A stretch of 64,000 nucleotides of DNA, taken from JARYGU01 sp033795365. Its GTDB lineage: Bacteria; Pseudomonadota; Alphaproteobacteria; Rhizobiales; Rhizobiaceae. Below, piece by piece: positions 17,601 through 25,986 of the stretch. The position numbers and the translations under genes were made by a program. The stretch's first letter is position 1. Each line of letters starts with the position of its first letter. The stretch spans positions 310,001-374,000 of the forward strand of contig JARYGU010000004.1 of NCBI GenBank assembly GCA_033795365.1, given 5' to 3'. Under the pieces are notes generated by a model that did no database searches, was not told where the DNA came from, and saw nothing but the letters and a program-made list of their open reading frames with translations.

Positions 17601-17669
17601 AAGAACGACGAAGAGAAGAATCGATGGAAGTGGCTTGCGGATTGCCCAGGCCGACATGTTTGCGTTCAT
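14607..17669 (-). CDS. RND multidrug efflux transporter (AcrB/HAE1 family)
   Basis: This 1020-residue inner-membrane pump has the full RND length and twofold internal symmetry. The N-terminus carries TM1 (PLPSILLFVVLTIVGLFSF), followed by the porter loop (PVTYFPTIDAPIVNV). The fourth membrane helix holds the proton-relay Asp pair in GILVDDAIVEIENV. The second half repeats the pattern with LMGIVTKNAIMLLDFA. It exports drugs, lipophilic compounds or envelope precursors using proton motive force with the adaptor encoded just upstream, whose stop overlaps this start by 4 bp. No TolC-type outer-membrane factor is in the window, so one must come from elsewhere. The adjacent two-component genes are the likely controllers. 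Confidence 0.95.
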   Translation of the reverse strand: MNANMSAWAIRKPLPSILLFVVLTIVGLFSFSRLPVTYFPTIDAPIVNVTIEQSGATPSELETEVTRLVEDAMASLTGIDEITSTISQGRSVTIVEFELGVISPDRAIGDVRDAVAKIRTDLPDSIDEPVIERVEEEVQSVVTYAVTSRDMTVAELSWFVDDVVARQLQGLKGVGRIERVGGADREIHVELDPSRLQAFSLTANIVNESLIASQLDGSGGRSNLSGRERALTTAATARSVAELADLRIALPAEASIRLGEIGNVQDTIAEVRSFATLDRSDVVGFAVYRSQGASDVAVADEVAVALEKLSTGNTDIRFKLVDDNVSYTAGNYRSAMHTLLEGAALSIVVVFLFLRDWRATIVAAVALPLSIIPTFFAIDLLGFSLNILSLLAITLVTGILVDDAIVEIENVVRHRNMGKSAYRAALDASDEIGLAVIAISATIIAVFAPVGFMSGVVGLYFREFGLTVAIAVFFSLLVARLITPIMAAYVMTNRAPSLGGKGRLTLAYERLLKASLRWRWLTVSSALGLFALAMTALSSVPTAFLPEEDTGRLTLSVELPPGATLDETREATDEISDLIRRDRAVEGVFARAGASTTGQEDVRYAVILIDLLHKTQRDHSSFAIQADLEKVLSSVADVRLRFLNTRGGRDVSFAVLSVDGDLAQKAADGILQELSMDGSFINPTADNAATRPELRMKVLPDKAATIGVSPTEIARTIRVSTVGDVDSRLPDFTDGSRQIPIRVLLDRHARDDLPTLEMLVVPTGSGATVPLSAVVDISFDESVSAIERFDRQRRIEIGADMVDGMTSGQGLEKAMQLAAVRNLPAGVRIQATGDSDTEGDVFASFAVAMGSGVMLVLVVLILLFGSVLAPWTILASLPLSVGGVAAGLLLSGSALSLPVVIGILMLMGIVTKNAIMLLDFAIGREAQGLPRIDAVVEACMERVRPIIMTTLAMIGGMAPSAFGIGDGGEFRAPMAIAVIGGLLVSTILSLIVIPSLHLIVSDFGDRGARIFKPFLQSAEI

Positions 17670-18904
17670 TGGAGCAGTGCTCCGACCTGACCGGCAACGG
17701 AGGCGGATGGCGATTGCCCGGTGAGCGTTGGGGGCGGTGCCACGACCACAGGCTTGACATGCTCCTGAGCTTTCAGGAATGCGCCTGCCTTAAGCGCAAC
17801 CATTTCGCCGTCCTCGAGACCATCGAGAACTTCGACCAAGCCGTCTTGCTGCAATCCGACACGAACCTGGCGCACATCCACCACGCCATCCGAGATGACA
17901 TACACGTTGTGGGTCCCGCTACGGCTTTTGACGGCGGTGCCGGGAAGAAGGATGTTCCTTCGTTCATCGACGTTGATGGTGCCCCGCGCGAACACGCCCG
18001 GCACAAGCCCGCCTTTTTCGGCAAGCTCGATCCTGACCGTTCCGCTTCTCGTTTTTGGATCCAGTTGCGCAGCATTCAGCCGCACCGTGCCGGCGACTGG
18101 CCGTGCGCGGCCCGGCAGAACAATCTCGGCCTGCATGCCTTCACGAAGACGAACGAAACTTGTCTCGGTCACGTCCGCCAGAAACTCGATATCATCATCG
18201 GCGGCGATGACGAAAAGCGGTTCGGCGGAGCTAGACGTCATTGCGCCGATACGAGCGTTGCGGCGCAGGATCTTGCCGGCGCTGGGAGCCCGCACCGTAC
18301 TGCGCTGAACCGTCAGCTCGATTTCCTGCCGTTCGCGGACGATCAACTGTTGTTCGGCTTCCGCAAGTTCCCGCGATTGGCGAGCCAGCCGCAGCTCCGC
18401 TACGGCGCGGGCATGCGCGTTCTGATGCTCGTCGAGCACATTGTCTGCGATAGCACCTTTCGGCTGAAGTGCGCGGCTTCGCTCCAGCTTTTTGAGCGCT
18501 TCCGCCTCGCTCACCACTGCCACATCGACCTTGCTGCCCTCAACGGCGACGGCGGCACGGGCGCGAAGTAAACTGACCATATTCTTGTCGAGCAGCATGA
18601 AGGCTTCCGTCTTATCCACGAGAGCAAGGGACTGGCCCCGTTCGACATGCTGTCCGGCCTCTACGAGGATCTGTCGGATCTCCTTACCTAAAACAGCCGG
18701 ATGAACCTGGATCTCCTCTCGTGCAGCAAGTGTCCCGACGACCTCGATCCGCTCCTTGAGCACTCCCTGCACGGCGACGGTCGCCGTCACGGACGTTTGC
18801 GTCTCGGCAAAGGCAATTGAGGACATGAAACCGATGAAAGCTGCTGTGGCAGCAAGGTTGGCGTAGCGTCGAAGCGCGGGGAATAGTGTTGACGATGCTG
18901 TCAC
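17666..18904 (-). CDS. RND periplasmic adaptor (membrane fusion protein)
   Basis: This 412-residue adaptor opens with a signal-anchor or signal peptide (about residues 13-33, ending SSIAFAE). A biotinyl-lipoyl half-motif and a long helical hairpin (about 95-195, rich in A/E/R/L) follow, then the second lipoyl half (VRAPSAGKILRRN), a beta-barrel and a membrane-proximal domain ending in a Pro/Val-rich tail. It bridges the RND pump and an outer-membrane channel. The start is GTG at 18904 with AAAGGG upstream; no lipobox Cys is present. It is the first gene of the two-gene pump operon, preceded by a 250-bp non-coding stretch. Confidence 0.92.
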   Translation of the reverse strand: MTASSTLFPALRRYANLAATAAFIGFMSSIAFAETQTSVTATVAVQGVLKERIEVVGTLAAREEIQVHPAVLGKEIRQILVEAGQHVERGQSLALVDKTEAFMLLDKNMVSLLRARAAVAVEGSKVDVAVVSEAEALKKLERSRALQPKGAIADNVLDEHQNAHARAVAELRLARQSRELAEAEQQLIVRERQEIELTVQRSTVRAPSAGKILRRNARIGAMTSSSAEPLFVIAADDDIEFLADVTETSFVRLREGMQAEIVLPGRARPVAGTVRLNAAQLDPKTRSGTVRIELAEKGGLVPGVFARGTINVDERRNILLPGTAVKSRSGTHNVYVISDGVVDVRQVRVGLQQDGLVEVLDGLEDGEMVALKAGAFLKAQEHVKPVVVAPPPTLTGQSPSASVAGQVGALLQ

Positions 18905-19154
18905 GGAGCGACCCTTTTATTGAGCCAGAGAACAAAAGGCCCTGACGTTTCGGCTCACTCTAGCGATGGAAGGCAGTCGCGCGGTTTCGTCATTTTAAGA
19001 AATGTTGCAGCGTTTCCAATGCCGGCCAACGACGCAAATCAGATTGGATCCGGGCATCGACGGCATGCGGCGGCAATATGACTGAACAATCAACAACAAC
19101 AGAGAGGAGAACGACCGGCTATTTTGCTCCGAAAGTTATTACGCAGTAAGCCCG

Positions 19155-21854
19155 TCAATGCTCCTCCTGCCGGTTGACTGGCGATTGCCTGCCCCGGAAT
19201 TCATTCCCGATACGGTAATAGAAGCGGCCAGCCGGCTTCCCGTCCTTGACGACCAACCGCTCTACCGGATCGCTCAAAGTACCGAAATGGCTGGCGAGAG
19301 CCGGATCCTCGATCTCATGGCGCTTGAACGCGAACAGCACGGCTGGCCGCCCATCAAACGTTTCCGGCTTGAACCAGTAATCATACATGAGGCTGTCTTG
19401 TCCGAGAACGCCGCGACCGACCGAGCTGGATACCCCGCTGCGGTCATCTCCTGCGTAGAAGGCAAGCTGGCTCGCCACGTTGTACTTGTCGAGGGCGATC
19501 ATGATCGGCTCTGCGCCGGTGTCCTGCTTTATCCTGTGCCGGATGGCAGCAGCCTCGCGCCCGAACTCGCTCCAGGCAACTGGCAGGCTCGGCAGCTTCA
19601 CGGTGTAGCCCAACCCTGGCGAACCCACTACCAGATAGTTCAAGCCGACCCCGTAAAAGATGAGGATGATTGTCACGGTTGTCACCGAGACCCGACGCAC
19701 TTTCGAGGCGAGGCTGGACGAGCGCTCGGCGATGGCAAGCATCCCCATGGAAACCGCGGGGAGAACCGCGAGCCAGAGAGGACCGGTCCAGTTAAGCTTC
19801 GTGTTATAAAACAGGCTGAAGCCTGTGAATACCGAGAGCGGCACCAGCGTAAAGACTGCGATGAACAGCGTAAGACGACGGGGAGCGGAGTGTCGGGGCG
19901 CCCTGCTCGACAGACTGTGCCGGTGCCAAAGAGCGACGATCACCGCGACCAGTCCGGGAGGAGTAAGCAATGTCGCTACGTTGGAAATGAGCGCGGGCAA
20001 AGCAAACCGGAAACCGTCCTCCATGCGGTTTGTGCTCTGGAAGGCGAAGGACGCCAAGCCGTTCTCGATATTCCAGTAAATTACGGGCGAGAAGACGAAA
20101 GCGGCCAGCGCAGCGGCAAGGTAAGGCCCGGGTCTCCCGAGCCAAGCCCGTGCTCTGCCGTCGATCAGCATGAACACCAGTGTTGCCGGACCAAGCAAGG
20201 CGATGGTGTATTTCGAGAGCATGCCGATTCCGATGAAGATGCCCGCCCCCCACCAGGCTCGGCGGCGACCGCCGAGCAAGGCACGTTCCAGGAAATAGAG
20301 CGAGCCGGCCCAGGCCGCCGTCAACGGCGCATCCGGCGTCATGATGAGGCCGGATGCGAAATAGAACGGCATGGCAGCGACCAGCAGCAAGCTGACAAAG
20401 GCGGCCGACTTGCCGAACAGCCGGCATGAGAGGCGAAAGGAAAAGAAGGCGGTTGCGAACCAGCCGGCGAGGGCGGGGATGCGCACGCCGAACTCGCTGT
20501 TGCCGAATATGCCGGTTCCGATCCAGATCAACCATGCCACCATAGGCGGATGGTCGAGATAGCCGATATCGAGATGTTGAGAATAGTTCCAGTAGTATGC
20601 TTCTTGCGGGATCAGATCGACGAGACCAATAAACAGGAAGCGCAGCAAGACGACGTAGCCCACCACGCCGATCGCGGCAACGCGCCAGCGTATATCGTAG
20701 GGCACGCGCGGACTGATTGAAGGAAACACGAAGAACGCCGAGCCGAGATAGCTAACGACGGCGGCTGCGCCGATGGCGAATAGTATGCCCCATTGCGGGG
20801 GAATATCGAAGAAACTGGATGTGCCGGCCAGCACGCCGCCGCGAATGGCGAGTGCGAGGAAACACACGACCAGGAAGCGCAGGTAAACTTCGCCCGCGCG
20901 TTCCCTGCCTACCCTCCATCCAGCGAAGGCCCAACGTGAGTTCAGGAAGTAGTTCGAGACGGTAGCGGTGCAGAAGCTGGCGACATGCGCGGCAACGAGT
21001 TCCGCACCAGCGAAAATCAGGGCTTCAAACACCAGAAGGTCGATAAACATGCCAATGAAGCCGACCGCGGCGAAGCGTGCAGCACCGCCAGCCGATATCG
21101 CCCCTCCGGCCAACACCAGGAGGCGGCGGAGATAGTCCACCATTTGCGCTTTGCCGATCTTGGACTGGCCGTGAATTCGGTCCGAAAAGCTGATCGGCAC
21201 TTCCAGGACCTTCAACGCACCGCCACCGTGGGCCAAGACTTCCAATGCGATCTTGAAACCGGAGGCTTCCGGATCGATGGTCAGCAGCCGCTCGCGGCGT
21301 ACGGCGAAGAAGCCGGACATGGAGTCCTTGATCTCGGTCAGCGGCCAAGCAACCAGACCGCCGAGCCGCGAAAGAATGCGCCGCGGCAGAGGCCAGCCGG
21401 GCGTTGCTCCGCCCGGCACGTAGCGGCTGCCGACCACCATGTCGGCCTCCCTGTCGAGCAGAGATTGAATGAGGGCACGCAGGCTAGCCGGCGAGTGGCT
21501 GAAATCCGCATCCATGACGACAACGACGTCAGAGCGAGCAACTCTGGCAGCCGCCAGCACATCGCCGGCGAGGCCGCGTGCTCCTCCGCCGGCGACAAGG
21601 CGGACATCGGCTCGCTCTTCCCAATCGTTCACACGTTCGACAGTGCCGTCCGTCGAGCCCCCGTCTGCGATGAGAATCTCGAAAGCGAGACCATGACGGG
21701 CTTCCGCGAGGATGGCGACAAGCAGATCGTCGATGTTCCCGACCTCGTTGAGTGTAGGGACAATGACCGAGACAAAAGCGTCACCGCGCAAAAAGGAGGA
21801 CAGCGTCGCGTCTTCCTGCGCGTGGAGCGAGGAATTCGAAACTAAAATGGACAT
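19155..21854 (-). CDS. GT2-GtrA-GT39 fused glycosyltransferase
   Basis: This 899-residue chain has three domains. Residues ~28-245 are a GT2 polyprenyl-phosphate sugar synthase (DPM1-like) with IVPTLNEVGNI, DGGSTDG and the metal site MDADFSH. Residues ~258-378 are a GtrA-like four-helix membrane domain, often a flippase for lipid-linked sugars. Residues ~390-640 are a GT39/ArnT-like membrane transferase with QEAYYWNYSQHLDIGYLDHPPMVAW split over the first periplasmic loop, followed by a soluble C-terminal domain. One protein could thus charge, flip and transfer a sugar to an envelope acceptor such as lipid A. Rhizobial lipid A galacturonosylation uses comparable separate proteins. Acceptor and sugar are unknown. 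Confidence 0.9.
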   Translation of the reverse strand: MSILVSNSSLHAQEDATLSSFLRGDAFVSVIVPTLNEVGNIDDLLVAILAEARHGLAFEILIADGGSTDGTVERVNDWEERADVRLVAGGGARGLAGDVLAAARVARSDVVVVMDADFSHSPASLRALIQSLLDREADMVVGSRYVPGGATPGWPLPRRILSRLGGLVAWPLTEIKDSMSGFFAVRRERLLTIDPEASGFKIALEVLAHGGGALKVLEVPISFSDRIHGQSKIGKAQMVDYLRRLLVLAGGAISAGGAARFAAVGFIGMFIDLLVFEALIFAGAELVAAHVASFCTATVSNYFLNSRWAFAGWRVGRERAGEVYLRFLVVCFLALAIRGGVLAGTSSFFDIPPQWGILFAIGAAAVVSYLGSAFFVFPSISPRVPYDIRWRVAAIGVVGYVVLLRFLFIGLVDLIPQEAYYWNYSQHLDIGYLDHPPMVAWLIWIGTGIFGNSEFGVRIPALAGWFATAFFSFRLSCRLFGKSAAFVSLLLVAAMPFYFASGLIMTPDAPLTAAWAGSLYFLERALLGGRRRAWWGAGIFIGIGMLSKYTIALLGPATLVFMLIDGRARAWLGRPGPYLAAALAAFVFSPVIYWNIENGLASFAFQSTNRMEDGFRFALPALISNVATLLTPPGLVAVIVALWHRHSLSSRAPRHSAPRRLTLFIAVFTLVPLSVFTGFSLFYNTKLNWTGPLWLAVLPAVSMGMLAIAERSSSLASKVRRVSVTTVTIILIFYGVGLNYLVVGSPGLGYTVKLPSLPVAWSEFGREAAAIRHRIKQDTGAEPIMIALDKYNVASQLAFYAGDDRSGVSSSVGRGVLGQDSLMYDYWFKPETFDGRPAVLFAFKRHEIEDPALASHFGTLSDPVERLVVKDGKPAGRFYYRIGNEFRGRQSPVNRQEEH

Positions 21855-22017
21855 CGTGCAGAGCCTGGAGCCGTTTTATGGGGCTTCAGACGTACAAAGG
21901 CATCGAAGTTTTTGATGCAAAGTTATGTTACGAAAAATTATCCCGACTTGCCGATATAGGGGTGTGCCGATGGGTTGCGAAGCTCCGCATCATCAATGTC
22001 TTCCGTCCGCGACGGCG

Positions 22018-22287
22018 TCATTGATCCAATAAAGAGCTTTGAACCGCTTCAAGGGCCGTCTCCGCGTTTTTACGGGCAGCGTCCGCATCTTCGGCGGCAG
22101 ATCGGATTGTCAGGCGATCGCCATCCTTCATGATGATTATGTTTGCACCCTTCAACCCTCCACCCATACGGATGCTCGTGATCCCTCCGAGAGCTGAACC
22201 GACATCGATTTTCTCTATCTCACACGGCAAAGCCGCGAGCAAAGCCGGAATTCGGCGTGGGAGCGAAGTTTTCAGGTGAATGAACAT
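22018..22287 (-). CDS. Small hypothetical protein
   Basis: An 89-residue frame with no family I recognise. It is soluble, has no signal peptide, ends in a helical Ala/Glu-rich tail (EDADAARKNAETALEAVQ) and has a Gly-rich centre (MGGGLKGANIIIMKDGD). The ribosome site is weak (GAGCG). Codon use looks similar to its neighbours, and the strand agrees with the genes on both sides. It could be a real small protein or a chance frame. Confidence 0.45.
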   Translation of the reverse strand: MFIHLKTSLPRRIPALLAALPCEIEKIDVGSALGGITSIRMGGGLKGANIIIMKDGDRLTIRSAAEDADAARKNAETALEAVQSSLLDQ

Positions 22288-22354
22288 CGCTCGTAGTCGT
22301 CCATATGCCGGCGCTCCATGGCCCAGAGCGATTGGGAAAACAGCAGCTTCTGCA

Positions 22355-23560
22355 TCAGCTGGCTCGGGTGCTCTTGAGCAAGGCCTTGAGACTCACCGAG
22401 GGATCGGCAAGCACTGCGGGATCGGGGCTGATGCCTGCGGCGATCAGCATTTCTGCAAGCTTGATATCCTTGGCGAGGCTGTTGCCGGTGCCGAGCCCCG
22501 CCGCCGCGACAAGGCGCCCGCCGTCGAGATAAAATTCCAGCTCTCCCTCCTCTGCCGGCCGCAGGACGTTTTGATATCCCAGGTGCGGCAGGCCTGCGAC
22601 CTGCAGGCCGAGATCATACTGATCCGACCAGAACCATGGAACAGCTGCAAAAGTCTCATTGGCGCCCGCCATGTTACGTGCGGCTGTCTCGGCCTGGCTG
22701 CGCGCATTGCGCCAGCTTTCGAACCGTATATGGCCGCCACCCGGCTGGTATACGGCCGCGCAGTCGCCGGCCGCAAAGATATGGGGATCGCTGGTGCGCA
22801 GGGTGGCATCGGTCAGGATGCCGTCGCCGGTGGCAAGGCCCGCTGTTTCCGCCAGTTCGATATTCGGCACCACGCCGACGGCTGATACGACGATATCGCC
22901 GGCCACACGGGTGCCATCGGCCAGCACGACCGCATCGGGCGTGATTTCGGCCACGCCCTGCCCCAGGCGGAATTGAACGCCCGCCTCCCGGTGCCGCGCG
23001 TGCAGCCTTGCCGCGAAGCGCGCAGGAACAGCGCGCCCTAACGGCTTTGAAGCCATCTCGATGACGCTCACGGCGACACCCTTGCCGCGTAGCACCGCCG
23101 CAAGCTCCATACCGATAAGCCCGCCCCCGACAATCGCAACGCTGCCGCCGGCATTCATGCGAGAAAAGACCCCTGCCGCATCTGCAAAGGTTCGAAAATC
23201 GAGCGCCCGTTCGGCGCCTGGGCAGGCAAGGCGACGCGGGCGTGCGCCGGTTGCCAGAAGCAACCGGTCATAGCCAACCGTGCGCCCGTCACCGAGGAGA
23301 AGATGACGACGGGCGGTATCTATCTGCATCACCGACACTCCGGGAAAATAGTCTATGCCGGCGGCCTTGAATGCCTCGGCGGAGCAGATCGTTTTCATCT
23401 GGACGACGCCGTCCAGGGGTTTCGAGAGCGGCGGGCGCTCATAGGGCAGATGCGGTTCCGTGCCGACGAGAGCGACAGGTCCGGCAAATCCCGCCTCGCG
23501 CAGGGCGAAGGCGGCGCGGGTGCCGGCTTCCCCGGCGCCGACAATGGCGATCCCGTTCAT
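22355..23560 (-). CDS. mocF: FAD-dependent ferredoxin reductase (MocF-like)
   Basis: This 401-residue NAD(P)H-ferredoxin reductase is of the oxygenase-coupled type. An N-terminal FAD Rossmann motif IVGAGEAGTRAAF is followed by LLATGARPR, an internal NAD(P) motif IVGGGLIGMELAAVL, the FAD-ribityl segment IFAAGDCAA and a reductase C-terminal domain. It should pass electrons from NAD(P)H to the Rieske ferredoxin encoded two genes upstream, which feeds the MocD-like oxygenase. The ATG at 23560 starts the FAD motif; the open frame to 23848 overlaps the binding-protein gene and is not credible. In the rhizopine locus of Sinorhizobium this role belongs to MocF. The symbol is assigned on context. Confidence 0.85.
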   Translation of the reverse strand: MNGIAIVGAGEAGTRAAFALREAGFAGPVALVGTEPHLPYERPPLSKPLDGVVQMKTICSAEAFKAAGIDYFPGVSVMQIDTARRHLLLGDGRTVGYDRLLLATGARPRRLACPGAERALDFRTFADAAGVFSRMNAGGSVAIVGGGLIGMELAAVLRGKGVAVSVIEMASKPLGRAVPARFAARLHARHREAGVQFRLGQGVAEITPDAVVLADGTRVAGDIVVSAVGVVPNIELAETAGLATGDGILTDATLRTSDPHIFAAGDCAAVYQPGGGHIRFESWRNARSQAETAARNMAGANETFAAVPWFWSDQYDLGLQVAGLPHLGYQNVLRPAEEGELEFYLDGGRLVAAAGLGTGNSLAKDIKLAEMLIAAGISPDPAVLADPSVSLKALLKSTRAS

Positions 23561-23580
23561 GCAGGGCTCCTTGGAAAAGA

Positions 23581-23604
23581 GGCCGGCGTGCAAACGCGCC
23601 GGCC
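23581..23604 (-). promoter_or_regulatory. Intercistronic hairpin after moc binding-protein gene
   Basis: A perfect 8-bp GC stem (23581-23588 with 23597-23604, 8-nt loop) lies between the binding-protein stop and the ferredoxin-reductase start, without a T-tract. It occupies the same position as the hairpins at 1490 and 36554, consistent with a 3'-end stabiliser of binding-protein mRNA. Confidence 0.5.
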
Positions 23605-23612
23605 GGAGGGGA

Positions 23613-24557
23613 TCAGTTCTTGTTTGCGTAATCGGCCATGTTCTTGGGCGTGACGAGTTCGAACGGCACCCAGACCTGTTTTTCGACCGGTTCGCCGCGC
23701 ACCAGCGCGACGGCGGCGTCCACCGCGCTCGCCGACTGGTCCTTGGCGTTCTGGAACACGGTCGCGTCGAGATCACCGGCAGCCATGGCGGCAAGGCCGT
23801 CCTGAGTGGCGTCGATGCCAATGACGATGACGTCGTCCATCGATACACCCGCCGCTTTCAGCGCCTGGATGGCGCCGATCGCCATCTCGTCATTGTTGGC
23901 GAAGACGACATCGATCGGCTGGCCGGCCGTGATCCAATTCGTCGTCAGGTCCATGGCGTTTGTGCGCGTCCACGCGCCGGACTGCTCGTCCGCGATCGCG
24001 GCATCCTTGCATTCGCCGGCCGCGAGCGTGTCCTTGAACGAAGAGGTGCGGTCGCGCGAGGCCTGGTGAGCGAGATCGCCCATCAGGATGTAGACCTGTG
24101 CGTCGCCCGCCTTGCCCTTTTCCTTCAGAAGCGAACAGGCCGCTTCCGCGCCAAGCCGACCGGATTCCGTTTCCCTGGAGCCGACGTAGACCTGCTTTTC
24201 TGGCAGTTTTCCCGCGTTGTCGGGCTCCAGGTTCAAATAGACGAGCGGAATGCCCGCCTTTTCGGCTGCCTCGCTGATGCCGGGTGCGGCGGAGGTGTCT
24301 GTCAGCGTCATGATAATGGCGTCGACGCGGGCAGCGATGAAATTGTTCACCTGGTTAAGCTGCTTTGCAATGTCCGTCTGCGCGTCCTCGATCTGAATAT
24401 TGACCCCGTTCATCTTGGAGACCCTCGCGCTGATCCCCTCTCGCAGGAGTGTCTGGAAATTGTTATCGAAACTCTGCATCGAGACGCCAATCGTTTCCGC
24501 CGAGGCAGCGCTTCCCATCAAGGCGACCAGAAGGGCCGCCAGGTACCTGGTTTTCAT
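23613..24557 (-). CDS. mocB: Sugar/inositol-type periplasmic binding protein (MocB-like)
   Basis: A 314-residue protein with a clear signal peptide (about 1-20, GSAASAET) and a Peripla_BP_4 fold: IGVSMQSFDNNFQTLLREG, AIIMTLTDTSAAPGISEAAEKAGIP and VVFANNDEMAIGAIQALKAAG. Sitting between the MocE-like and MocF-like genes, it is a good candidate for the rhizopine (amino-inositol) binder MocB. No permease or ATPase gene is in this cluster, so it would need a transporter encoded elsewhere. That could be one of the Rbs-type systems in this window, but there is no sequence evidence for pairing. The symbol depends on context. Confidence 0.75.
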   Translation of the reverse strand: MKTRYLAALLVALMGSAASAETIGVSMQSFDNNFQTLLREGISARVSKMNGVNIQIEDAQTDIAKQLNQVNNFIAARVDAIIMTLTDTSAAPGISEAAEKAGIPLVYLNLEPDNAGKLPEKQVYVGSRETESGRLGAEAACSLLKEKGKAGDAQVYILMGDLAHQASRDRTSSFKDTLAAGECKDAAIADEQSGAWTRTNAMDLTTNWITAGQPIDVVFANNDEMAIGAIQALKAAGVSMDDVIVIGIDATQDGLAAMAAGDLDATVFQNAKDQSASAVDAAVALVRGEPVEKQVWVPFELVTPKNMADYANKN

Positions 24558-24643
24558 GTCATCCTCCCAATGGGTGCCGGATCACCCCGTAGCACTCCGG
24601 AGGCCCGACGGGCCGTTCACAAGGCGTGGCTTGCTGGAAATGC

Positions 24644-24955
24644 CTAGCCGAGGGCCACGCGCACCTCCCCGTCGACCACTTCGGCGGGATAGGTTTTCAG
24701 GTTCTCGCAGGCGGGAAGGCGCAGGGCCTCTCCGGTGCGATAGTCGAAGGCGCCGGAATGCTTGGGACATTCCACCTCGAAATCCATGACCAGCCCGTCG
24801 GCGAGATGGATTGCCTCGTGGGTGCACAGGCCCGCGGTGCAATAGACGCTGTCATCCGGCCCGCGGTAGATCGCGTAGGTGCGTCCTCCATGGTCGAAAC
24901 GGACGGCACCTTCCTGTTCGATGTCCTCGAGCTTGCAGGCCGCAACCCAAGTCAT
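24644..24955 (-). CDS. mocE: Rieske-type [2Fe-2S] ferredoxin (MocE-like)
   Basis: This 103-residue soluble Rieske ferredoxin has the two ligand boxes CTH (in LCTHEAIHLADG) and CPKHS, which bind the 2Fe-2S cluster through two Cys and two His. The spacing between the boxes is that of oxygenase ferredoxins. It should shuttle single electrons between the reductase (22355-23560) and the membrane oxygenase encoded just upstream. The start at 24955 follows GGGGGAGG and overlaps the oxygenase stop by 4 bp, so both are made together. The longer open frame to 25078 lies within the oxygenase gene. Confidence 0.9.
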   Translation of the reverse strand: MTWVAACKLEDIEQEGAVRFDHGGRTYAIYRGPDDSVYCTAGLCTHEAIHLADGLVMDFEVECPKHSGAFDYRTGEALRLPACENLKTYPAEVVDGEVRVALG

Positions 24956-25986
24956 TCGGCCGCCTCCCCCGTCGCCGCACGCGCCTTGCGAGCGGCGAGT
25001 TTCTCCTTGCGCCTGCGATAGCGCTCCTGCATGCGCGCCTCGCCTTCCGGAGAGCCGTCGTGCCAAGTGCCGAACCACTTATCGAGCGGGATCAGGGCAT
25101 CACCGTAATTCACCTCGAAATACTTGTGGTGCAGGTAATGCGCGTAAGCATGGCTATCGAGCAGCTTGTCCTCGCCGATCTCGACCTTGTCGAAACCGAC
25201 GTGACCGGGGATCGCGCCGAATCCCGCATAGTGGAGTTGGTAGAGCATGATGATCGGGTTCGACGGCAGGATCAGGTGATAGAATGCCGTTCCGAGATAG
25301 AGCAGATGCTCCACCGGATGCATCGACAGGGACGACCAGGGTGACGGGTTCACCGAATTGTGGTGGACCGAATGCACCCACTTGTAGAGGAAAGGCGTGT
25401 GAATGAGCCGGTGAATGCAGAAGAAATGGAACTCGTGAATGATCGGCACGATCAACGCGACGATCGCCAGCGTCCACGGATTTTCTCCAAAGCTCAGCCA
25501 CGGCGCATAACCGTTGGCATAAGCCCACAGCATGGCCACCTCGATCACCGTCCAGATGGTCACGCCTGAAAGGAAAGTGCGCAGCATGTTGTCGACGTTC
25601 TGGTTGTCGAACCAGAAGACGCTGTTTTTCTGATCGGCCGGGAATTTTCCGTTGTACTTGAAACGGTTTTCCTGCCGTTTCAGCACATAGAGGTGCAATT
25701 CGAAAGCGCCGTAGAACAGGAATACGCAGACCGCGTTCACCGCGTAGAGCCACAGCACCCAACTCATTGCGAGCGTTTGCATCGTCTCGATCGACGGAAC
25801 GACCCAGATCCAGTAGGCGACTGCAGACATCGCGAAGATGATGTTCCAGGGGAAAAAATAGTGCGGCAGCCACTTCACGACTGCCAAAAGCTTCGGTGGA
25901 AAGACGAACAGTGGCGCGGCCTGGATCGGCTCGTTCGGCGTCCAGTCCCCCCGCTTGTTGCGTGTCCCGTATTTCAGATCGTCCAT
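24952..25986 (-). CDS. mocD: Membrane fatty-acid-hydroxylase-superfamily oxygenase (MocD-like)
   Basis: This 344-residue integral membrane di-iron enzyme has four or more hydrophobic segments (around residues 35-60, 65-95, 135-160 and 165-190). It carries the His clusters of the hydroxylase superfamily: HEFHFFCIHRLIH, HSVHHNSVNP and HAYAHYLHH. In Sinorhizobium the MocD oxygenase, with MocE and MocF, is required for catabolism of 3-O-methyl-scyllo-inosamine, probably for O-demethylation. The same three parts occur here in one operon. The ATG at 25986 follows CCGGAGGAG. The substrate inference rests on co-occurrence of MocD, MocE and MocF types plus a sugar-binding protein. Confidence 0.82.
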   Translation of the reverse strand: MDDLKYGTRNKRGDWTPNEPIQAAPLFVFPPKLLAVVKWLPHYFFPWNIIFAMSAVAYWIWVVPSIETMQTLAMSWVLWLYAVNAVCVFLFYGAFELHLYVLKRQENRFKYNGKFPADQKNSVFWFDNQNVDNMLRTFLSGVTIWTVIEVAMLWAYANGYAPWLSFGENPWTLAIVALIVPIIHEFHFFCIHRLIHTPFLYKWVHSVHHNSVNPSPWSSLSMHPVEHLLYLGTAFYHLILPSNPIIMLYQLHYAGFGAIPGHVGFDKVEIGEDKLLDSHAYAHYLHHKYFEVNYGDALIPLDKWFGTWHDGSPEGEARMQERYRRRKEKLAARKARAATGEAAE

